A DNA stretch of 14,376 bases from RGIG5579 sp045544655 (lineage in GTDB: Bacteria; Bacillota; Clostridia; Oscillospirales; SIG627), in assembly GCA_045544655.1 (NCBI GenBank), contig JAZPZL010000201.1, positions 1 to 14,376 on the forward strand, read 5' to 3'. The notes under the pieces are model-generated. The model did not search any database, had not been told where the DNA came from, and saw nothing but the letters and a program-made list of their open reading frames with translations. Of this stretch, positions 1 through 4,972 are shown in pieces (within the stretch, counting starts at the first letter, position 1; each line of letters begins with the position of its first letter). The position numbers were made by a program, and so were the translations under genes.

Positions 1-1
1 T

Positions 2-33
2 AAAAAAACTGTAGCAAATGCTACAGTTTTTTT
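2..33 (-). terminator. Symmetric intrinsic terminator after the permease gene
   Basis: A perfect inverted repeat has 14-bp arms (2-15 and 20-33) around a 4-base loop. The core CTGTAGC / GCTACAG is flanked by seven A and seven T, so either strand gives a stem followed by a U run. It lies 26 bases past the permease stop codon and should end that transcript. The symmetry means it could also stop transcription arriving from the left, but what lies there is outside the window. Confidence 0.9.
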
Positions 34-59
34 GATCCCGCAAAGCTCTGCGGTGTGAG

Positions 60-2090
60 TTATTCTACTTCCTTCTTTTTGTCGATGCGTTTGATCAGGG
101 TGCGAATACAACGCATGGGCATCTCCGTCACCTTAATGACCAGCCATTCTCCATCCTCGTCGATGGCGTCGTAGTCGTTCAGAAACGCCTTTTTCGTATT
201 CTCCTCCACGTCTTCGGTTTTGATCTCCAGGAACAGACCGTTGACCGTCCTCTTAAAGCGGACCGCGGGTTCTCGCACGCCATTTCTTACCGTTCCCACC
301 TCCACCTGTGTAGAGTGATTGATCTCATCACGGATGGTATCGTCGGAGATCCATTGACCGTCCGCCATACGAACGCGGCAGTCCTTTCCCTTCAAAGCAT
401 AGGCAAAGCCGCTTATATTGCAGTTACAAGGAAGACAATCCTGAGAGCCGTTTTTCTTTTGATAGCCGATGATGCGGTAAATCGTATTCTCTCCAAAGGC
501 GGAAAGTACCTCGCATACCATTTCGTCAAAGGTGATCGTATCGCTCAGATTGCCGATCCATTTGATCACGCGGACGATCACGTTCAGAGCTACGCCCACC
601 ACAAAGCCCAGACCCATCCCCTTCAGCTCCACAAAGCCCAGGTTGATGGAAAGTCCACTGATACCGGAGATCAATACGGCGGCGGTAATGATCTGATTGG
701 ATATTTTTTTGTAATCCACACGCTGTTCAACCAAAAGCTGGATACCGGGTGCGGAAATGATACCGAACAAAAACAGCTCCATTCCGCCGATCACTGCCTT
801 GGGAATTCCAAGAAGGAAAGCCTGCAGGTGACCGGAGAAGGCAAAGACCATGGCAAAAAAAGCAGCAAGCAGGTAAGGGGCAACGGAAACGGGGAAGGTA
901 AGCTTTTTGATCTCCTGATCGGGTTCATCCCGCTTTACGTCTCTGCGGTGAATGCTCATAACCGCAATATTCTCGGCGTAAATGGTATTGGGTACGGAGC
1001 CAACGAGACCGGAAACAAGGGTAGCAATGCCGTGCGCCCATACGGAGGAGCGCATTTCCTTTACCGACTTTTCGGTAAAAATATCATTCTCTCCGGTATC
1101 GTCGTCGATCACCTCGGAAGAGGGATCCTTTTCCGCCTCACTCTTCTCTGTCTCGGAAGAGTCGGCTGCCTTCTTGCTTTCCTGAAATTTCGCTTCGATC
1201 TCAGCCTCGTCACGGGTCATACGGCTGATGACCGTAAATCGCCCGATATTTTCGGTAAATACGATAAAGGTTGCCGGAAGCACCGCTACGAACAGACCTG
1301 CCAGGGTCTTCCAGCCGGGAAAGCTGAATACGGGAAACTGCCAATCGGGTACGGTAACCCATTCCACGTTTGCAAAAAACTGATCGGGAAAACCGTTGAT
1401 GGCAAAGGAAACGATACAGCCCACCGCCATACCAACGATGATCGCGGCATTCTTCAAAAATTTGTGTCGGAACAGAGAGAACAAAACGATCACTGCAAGG
1501 GTGGTAAGCGCTACGATCGCCGCCTTTCCGTCCACCAAGCCGTCCTCAATATCAAAGCCGGAATCCACCACGGCGGTATCGGCAAGCTCAAGACCGATCA
1601 GGGAAATGGCAGGACCGATTACCGTAGCGGGCATCAGAAAGGACAAAATATGCTCGATTCCCTTTTTCATATACAAAAGGGACAGCAAAATCAGAACGAC
1701 TCCGCTAAAAATATACGCCCAGCAAACGTAGGTATAGGCAAGGGCGTGGGATGCTCCTCCGTTCATCTGCTCCTGGATCAGATAGATGGTCAGACCGATG
1801 TAGGCGAAGCTGGAGCCTAAATACGCAGGGATCTTTCTTTTCGTAAAAACGACAAACAAAATGGTTCCCACGCCGCTTGTAAAGAGCACCAGCGACATAT
1901 CAATGATCATCACGTCGTAGGCGTTGTTGACCAGGACGGGAACGAGGATCGTGGCGGGGATCATCGCCAAAAAATGCTCAAATGCCAGAGAAATAATTCC
2001 GCTTTTTACAAAGACCCAGCGAAGAACACGCAAAATGCGTTCCCATTTGGAGCTATACATCTCAGCCGGGCATGACGCGCGTTTTTCCAC
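60..2090 (-). CDS. NCS2 family nucleobase permease (uracil/xanthine type) with loop insertion and C-terminal extension
   Basis: This is an integral membrane transporter of the NCS2/UraA family, which moves nucleobases in symport with protons or sodium. About 14 hydrophobic segments run from residue 25 to 510. Family motifs are visible: GSSFAYI at 92-98 (the half-helix motif), TENIGR at 279-284 and PNTIYAENI at 367-375. E280 and E373 sit where UraA carries its two substrate-binding glutamates, which favours uracil-like substrates, though exact specificity cannot be read off. Between these motifs, residues about 294-345 form an acidic, Ser/Glu/Lys-rich stretch that is clearly longer than the short UraA linker. 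After residue 510 a soluble tail of about 165 residues carries C552, C555 and C557 (CxxCxC). UraA itself is about 430 residues. The GTG start at 2088-2090 is chosen because AAGGAGG lies 8 bases upstream. The gene has its own promoter and terminator. I see no riboswitch in the short leader (about 30 bases). Confidence 0.9.
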   Translation of the reverse strand: MEKRASCPAEMYSSKWERILRVLRWVFVKSGIISLAFEHFLAMIPATILVPVLVNNAYDVMIIDMSLVLFTSGVGTILFVVFTKRKIPAYLGSSFAYIGLTIYLIQEQMNGGASHALAYTYVCWAYIFSGVVLILLSLLYMKKGIEHILSFLMPATVIGPAISLIGLELADTAVVDSGFDIEDGLVDGKAAIVALTTLAVIVLFSLFRHKFLKNAAIIVGMAVGCIVSFAINGFPDQFFANVEWVTVPDWQFPVFSFPGWKTLAGLFVAVLPATFIVFTENIGRFTVISRMTRDEAEIEAKFQESKKAADSSETEKSEAEKDPSSEVIDDDTGENDIFTEKSVKEMRSSVWAHGIATLVSGLVGSVPNTIYAENIAVMSIHRRDVKRDEPDQEIKKLTFPVSVAPYLLAAFFAMVFAFSGHLQAFLLGIPKAVIGGMELFLFGIISAPGIQLLVEQRVDYKKISNQIITAAVLISGISGLSINLGFVELKGMGLGFVVGVALNVIVRVIKWIGNLSDTITFDEMVCEVLSAFGENTIYRIIGYQKKNGSQDCLPCNCNISGFAYALKGKDCRVRMADGQWISDDTIRDEINHSTQVEVGTVRNGVREPAVRFKRTVNGLFLEIKTEDVEENTKKAFLNDYDAIDEDGEWLVIKVTEMPMRCIRTLIKRIDKKKEVE

Positions 2091-2128
2091 AAAGTAATCC
2101 TCCTTTTTCGTTAAACTTCGACTTTTTC

Positions 2129-2157
2129 ATTTTAATGGAATTCTCTTCTTTTGTCAA
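2129..2157 (-). promoter_or_regulatory. SigA-type promoter of the permease gene
   Basis: On the minus strand, TTGACA (2152-2157) and TAAAAT (2129-2134) are separated by exactly 17 bases. The predicted transcription start is near 2122, leaving a leader of about 30 bases with the AAGGAGG site at 2099-2105. The -35 element lies inside the loop and right arm of a 9-bp inverted repeat (2144-2167), a possible operator. Confidence 0.8.
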
Positions 2158-2167
2158 TAAAAGAAGA
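2144..2167. repeat. 9-bp inverted repeat over the permease -35 element
   Basis: The arms TCTTCTTTT (2144-2152) and AAAAGAAGA (2159-2167) are perfect complements around the 6-base loop GTCAAT, which holds most of the -35 box. It also lies just after the 58-codon ORF, so it could be a weak transcript end for that unit, but no T run follows on the minus strand. An operator role is inferred from position only. Confidence 0.5.
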
Positions 2168-2181
2168 AATAGGTTTTACAA

Positions 2182-2358
2182 TCATAACGGTTGGGTCAAT
2201 CTTTTTTTCGCAACTTCAGCAAAAAAATCCCTTTTGTCGGTTGACAAAAGAGAGACTCGCGTTTTTCTTTTAGATTTTACAAAACGATTGCCAACTATAT
2301 CAGAACCGCTGCCAAATTCAAGTTCATTTTCATAAACGATAATAAATACTTTTTTCAT
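2182..2358 (-). CDS. Small hypothetical protein (58 aa), second gene after the S23-type gene, possibly truncated
   Basis: I do not recognise the product. The ORF starts with ATG at 2356-2358, one base after the TAG stop of the preceding S23-type gene. An AGGAGG site placed 6 bases upstream, inside the end of that gene, argues for real, coupled translation. The protein begins MKKVFIIVYENELEFGSGSD: a hydrophobic beta-strand-like start, then acidic residues and a Gly/Ser turn. From about residue 24 it changes character and becomes rich in Lys, Arg, Phe and Leu, ending at TGA (2182-2184). Codons for residues 37-43 coincide with an 8-bp inverted repeat (2231-2250). One reading is an intact small accessory protein. 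Another is a longer gene whose 3' part was replaced by repeat-derived DNA. G+C here is about 33-35% by eye count. No membrane segment or signal peptide is visible. Confidence 0.55.
   Translation of the reverse strand: MKKVFIIVYENELEFGSGSDIVGNRFVKSKRKTRVSLLSTDKRDFFAEVAKKRLTQPL
2231..2250. repeat. 8-bp inverted repeat inside the 58-codon ORF
   Basis: CTTTTGTC (2231-2238) and GACAAAAG (2243-2250) are perfect complements around a GGTT loop. Related CTTTTG...CAAAAG arms occur in the tRNA terminator (2943-2985), and CTTCTTTT...AAAAGAAG arms occur at 2144-2167. The islet therefore holds several hairpins of the same flavour. It is not followed by a T run on either strand, so I do not call it a terminator. 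Confidence 0.6.
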
Positions 2359-2359
2359 C

Positions 2360-2713
2360 CTACCCCTCCTGCAGTTTTCCTTTCAACGTTTTACAACTTG
2401 AAATAAGCATTCTCCTAATACGACCGCAAAGGTTTCTATGACTTTTATAGGTATCTTCGTCTATTACTTTTGTATTATATAACAGCTTTAGCCACCCCTC
2501 AGTTTCGCTACATTCCTTAAGAGCAATTTCAAATTTTGAAAGCATATCTGCTTTGCTCTGCCCGTAATTTGCTTCGCGAATATTGGCATAAACACTGCTT
2601 GAACTTTTGCGAAGCTGAAAAAGAGTGTTGGAATGTGCTTTTATATTTTGACAAAGCACTTCGACATCAGTTGCAAGCTGTTCTGCATAGGTCAACAAGT
2701 AATTTCTTGCCAT
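2360..2713 (-). CDS. Four-helix bundle protein, S23 / 23S rRNA intervening-sequence protein family (Avd-like fold)
   Basis: A 117-residue helical protein of the S23/IVP type (TIGR02436-like). The family hallmark is present: an Ser-rich turn then SVYANIREANYGQSKADML at about 40-58, followed by FEIALKECSETEGWLKLL at 61-78, within four amphipathic helices. Relatives are encoded inside intervening sequences of 23S rRNA genes and include Avd, the pentameric partner of reverse transcriptases in diversity-generating retroelements. The basic surface and known partners suggest nucleic-acid binding, but the role of stand-alone copies is not settled. The ATG at 2711-2713 is chosen over an in-frame upstream ATG at 2740 because AAAGGAG lies just 5' of it. 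A weak promoter candidate, TTGATT-17-TTGAAT (2735-2763), would leave almost no leader; readthrough from the tRNA side is an alternative. The hairpin array lies immediately upstream and the 58-codon ORF immediately downstream. No rRNA, reverse transcriptase or template repeat is present. Confidence 0.85.
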   Translation of the reverse strand: MARNYLLTYAEQLATDVEVLCQNIKAHSNTLFQLRKSSSSVYANIREANYGQSKADMLSKFEIALKECSETEGWLKLLYNTKVIDEDTYKSHRNLCGRIRRMLISSCKTLKGKLQEG

Positions 2714-2760
2714 ATAAACACTCCTTTCAAACGTATTCAATCACGCTTTCGCAAATCAAT

Positions 2761-2939
2761 CAAGGCGTAAGCCTTGTATATCATCCGTAACTTGTTGCGG
2801 TATATCACCAATGCGTAGCATTGTATATCATCAAGCCGCAGGAGGATACACGCTGACGCGTGATGATATACAGCCCCAAAGGGGCTGATGATATACACCG
2901 CACTTCGCGCGGTGATGATATACCAAGCCTGCGGCTTGG
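2761..2939. repeat. Array of eight small hairpins separated by a conserved 9-mer that inverts mid-array
   Basis: Seven intact palindromes: 2761-2776 (CAAGGC/GCCTTG), 2785-2800 (CCGTAAC/GTTGCGG, one G-T pair), 2809-2823 (CAATGC/GCATTG), 2849-2862 (CACGC/GCGTG), 2871-2887 (CAGCCCC/GGGGCTG), 2896-2914 (CACCGC/GCGGTG) and 2923-2939 (CCAAGCC/GGCTTGG). A broken one, CAAGCCGCAGG, begins at 2832. Stems differ in sequence but stay paired. The three links of the left half read TATATCATC or TATATCACC (2777-2785, 2801-2809, 2824-2832). The three of the right half read GATGATATA (2862-2870, 2887-2895, 2914-2922), its reverse complement, so the whole array is also a large-scale inverted repeat. It fills the gap between the tRNA terminator and the S23-type gene. 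It could be a structured RNA leader, a REP/MITE-like repeat, or both. Confidence 0.85.
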
Positions 2940-2942
2940 ATA

Positions 2943-2985
2943 AAAAAAGAAGTAACTTTTGGTAGACAAAAGTTACTTCTTTTTT
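2943..2985 (-). terminator. Intrinsic terminator of tRNA-Glu, 19-bp stem, symmetric
   Basis: The arms 2943-2961 and 2967-2985 are perfectly complementary over 19 bp around the loop GTAGA. The core GAAGTAACTTTTG / CAAAAGTTACTTC is flanked by A and T runs, so it can work in both directions. On the minus strand it begins at the last base of the tRNA CCA end. No other terminator is visible after the glycogen operon, so it may also end that transcript. Confidence 0.9.
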
Positions 2986-3059
2986 GGTGACCCATACGGG
3001 AATCGAACCCATGATTCCACCTTGAGAGGGTGGCGTGTTAGCCGCTTGACCAATGGGCC
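2985..3059 (-). tRNA. tRNA-Glu, anticodon CTC
   Basis: Reading the minus strand from 3059, a full cloverleaf folds. The acceptor stem is GGCCCAT/ATGGGTC with one G-T pair. The D arm is GTC...CAC, the anticodon stem is CCACC/GGTGG around CTCTCAA (anticodon CTC, reading GAG), and a 4-base variable loop is followed by the T arm ATGGG-TTCGATT-CCCGT. The discriminator is A and CCA is encoded (2985-2987). Without CCA the length is 72 bases. The D stem has a C-C mismatch at its inner pair, where tRNA-Glu normally has C-G. It has its own promoter 15 bases upstream and a terminator directly behind. Confidence 0.93.
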
Positions 3060-3073
3060 ATCTGCAGATTGAA

Positions 3074-3102
3074 ATTATAGCAGAACAATTCCCGTTTGTC
3101 AA
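3074..3102 (-). promoter_or_regulatory. Perfect consensus SigA promoter of tRNA-Glu
   Basis: On the minus strand TTGACA (3097-3102) and TATAAT (3074-3079) both match consensus fully and are separated by 17 bases. The -10 ends 14 bases before tRNA base 1, giving a leader of only a few bases. It lies in the 67-base gap behind the GH13 gene. Confidence 0.92.
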
Positions 3103-3126
3103 GGACTTTTTCAATTTTTTCTTTTT

Positions 3127-4971
3127 TTATTCTTCCCAGAGGGCAAAGCCGTAGGAATCCAGGATCAGAGCTTCTCCCTCTTTTCTCGCACCTTCCAAGA
3201 TCAAAAGCTTTTCGGAAGCGGGAAGAGTGGCTTCGCCGCTTGTATTCACGAAGGCAAAGATCCTCTTGCCGTCCTTTTCCCTACGGATCAGAAGGGCGCG
3301 TTCGCCGAAAGGCTCGACCCAAAGATCTCCCAGACGAAGGGCATCATTTTCGTTTTTCAGGTGCATCAGCGTACGGAAATACGCCCGCAAGTCATTTCCC
3401 TCTACCCGATCCCAAGCAAAATACGACCGGCAGAAGGGATCCTCAAAGCCCTCGGTGCCAAGCTCATCCCCGTAGAACACACAGGGCATTCCGGGCAGAA
3501 CGAATTGCAAAAGCGTCGCGGCACGGAATCTTGCCATCGCCACCGACCGATCCTCCCGACTCATCCGATACCCTGCCCGATCCCGCTTTTCCTGAGGCGG
3601 GGCTGTGGGAGACAAAAGGGACAAAAGACGGGGCGTATCGTGGGTGGAGAGCATATTCATCAGGCTGTGAACCACCCCTTCGGGGTAATGCTCCACAAGA
3701 TCCATCACGCTTCGTTGAAAGGCGCTTGCATCCGTGCGACCCAGGGTAAAATCCAAAATGGCGGTGCGGAAGGGATAATTCATCTCCGAATCCAACTCCC
3801 CGCCGGTAAAATATTTTCTGCGTTTTCCGTAGCTGCTCTTGTTGGAAGCATCCTCCCAAACCTCACCGATGAGAATGGCATCCGGGCGAAGTCCCTTCAG
3901 CCGCTTCCGCAAGCGGGCGATAAATTCATCGGGCAGCTCATCCGCCACGTCCAGACGCCAACCGTCCGCGCCTGCACGCATCCAGCGGGCAATGACGGAA
4001 TCTTCATTTTCTATAATATAGTCCAGAAAGCCCTCGTCCATTTCACGGGTGCAGGGCAAGGTGGTGATCCCCCACCAGGAGGTATAGGTATGGGGATAGG
4101 ACTGGAATTCATACCAGGAGCGGTAAGGGGAATCGGGATCGGACACCGCACCTCCGCCGAATACTCCCTTGGCATCAAAATAGCGGCTGTTATTTCCCGT
4201 GTGGGAAAATACACCGTCTAAAACGATCTTCATCCCCCGCTCGTGGGCGGCGCGGCACAGTGAGGTAAAATCTTCCTCGGTCCCCAGCATTTCGTCGATC
4301 ATTTTATAATCTGCGGTATCGTAGCGATGATTGGACCAGGCCTTGAAAATGGGATTGAGATAGATCACACCCACGCCAAGATCCGCAAGATAGTCCAGTT
4401 TTTCTTCAATTCCCCGAAGATTCCCGCCGAAAAAGTCGCAGTTGCGTACCTCTCCCTTTTCATCGGGAAGAAATTCGGGTACGTCGGAAAGACGGGAATG
4501 GACGGTGTAGGGCAAAAGCTTCCCTTCCAAATTGCATTCTCCCGCCTTGTAAAAGCGGTCGGGGAAGATCTGATACATCACCTTGCCGCGGAAATCCTCG
4601 GGAGGTGAAAAATCCTTCGGCACGCAGGAAAGCTGCCACAATTCCCCTGCCTCCATATTGGTATCACGCAGACCCTGACGGTACAGAGAAAATTTTTCAT
4701 GTTCCGTTTTGATGTGAAAACGGTAGAACCAAAGCCCCTCGCAGGGCAAGGCAAACAGAGTGCGATAGGTTTCGTATTCCTTTCCCCGCTCCTCCAAGGG
4801 CATACGGAAGGAAGCGTATTCCTCCCCCTTTTCCGTGAGAAGCACCAGGCTGACCTGCTCGGTCCTGCAGCTTACGGGAATACGGATCAAAACGGAACAA
4901 GCCTCCCCCGGCACAAGGGTGCCGAAGGGAGACTTATATTCAAGTGAAAACGGATCAAATAAAATACGCAT
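3127..4971 (-). CDS. Intracellular GH13 alpha-glucan hydrolase (cyclomaltodextrinase/neopullulanase-like)
   Basis: A 614-residue alpha-amylase-superfamily enzyme without a signal peptide, so it acts on cytoplasmic glucans. Residues 1-115 form a beta-rich N-terminal domain. The catalytic barrel starts at VMYQIFPDRF (131-140), with conserved region I DGVFSH (252-257), region II GWRLDVADE (337-345, nucleophile D341), region III GEVWEDAS (369-376, acid/base E370) and region IV STHDTPR (442-448, D445). A short beta domain ends the protein. Whether it cuts alpha-1,6 or alpha-1,4 bonds, or cyclodextrins, cannot be decided from motifs. The ATG at 4969-4971 is chosen because it starts one base after the glgP stop, with GGAAG inside the end of glgP. 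An upstream in-frame start would overlap glgP by about 70 bases. As the last gene of the glycogen operon, and with no glgX or pullulanase nearby, it probably trims phosphorylase limit dextrins or maltodextrins. Confidence 0.9.
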   Translation of the reverse strand: MRILFDPFSLEYKSPFGTLVPGEACSVLIRIPVSCRTEQVSLVLLTEKGEEYASFRMPLEERGKEYETYRTLFALPCEGLWFYRFHIKTEHEKFSLYRQGLRDTNMEAGELWQLSCVPKDFSPPEDFRGKVMYQIFPDRFYKAGECNLEGKLLPYTVHSRLSDVPEFLPDEKGEVRNCDFFGGNLRGIEEKLDYLADLGVGVIYLNPIFKAWSNHRYDTADYKMIDEMLGTEEDFTSLCRAAHERGMKIVLDGVFSHTGNNSRYFDAKGVFGGGAVSDPDSPYRSWYEFQSYPHTYTSWWGITTLPCTREMDEGFLDYIIENEDSVIARWMRAGADGWRLDVADELPDEFIARLRKRLKGLRPDAILIGEVWEDASNKSSYGKRRKYFTGGELDSEMNYPFRTAILDFTLGRTDASAFQRSVMDLVEHYPEGVVHSLMNMLSTHDTPRLLSLLSPTAPPQEKRDRAGYRMSREDRSVAMARFRAATLLQFVLPGMPCVFYGDELGTEGFEDPFCRSYFAWDRVEGNDLRAYFRTLMHLKNENDALRLGDLWVEPFGERALLIRREKDGKRIFAFVNTSGEATLPASEKLLILEGARKEGEALILDSYGFALWEE

Positions 4972-4972
4972 A

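Noticed and set aside
315..1820. 501-codon open frame on the + strand opposite the permease
   Set aside because: It is antisense to a clear NCS2 permease, rich in His/Gly/Lys as shadow frames are, and has no initiation signal.
2091..2128. Purine or pyrimidine riboswitch/attenuator before the permease
   Set aside because: The leader from the predicted start is only about 30 bases and holds just the ribosome binding site.
2072..2335. 87-codon + strand frame between permease and S23-type gene
   Set aside because: No ribosome binding site; it overlaps the permease start and promoter. Its sequence partly mirrors the minus-strand ORF because of the inverted repeat at 2231-2250.
2360..2713. 23S rRNA intervening sequence
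   Set aside because: No rRNA sequence flanks the gene; it lies between a tRNA and a permease gene.
2761..2939. CRISPR-like array (short repeat with regular spacing)
   Set aside because: The repeated unit is only 8-9 bases and inverts halfway, the intervening sequences are palindromes of 14-19 bases rather than unique spacers, and no cas gene is present.
2182..2985. Diversity-generating retroelement built on the Avd-like protein
   Set aside because: No reverse transcriptase, no template/variable repeat pair with adenine-specific changes, and no target C-type lectin gene in the window.
2985..3059. attL/attR-type duplication of the tRNA 3' end
   Set aside because: I found no second copy of the T-arm/acceptor sequence in the islet or elsewhere in the window, and no integrase gene.
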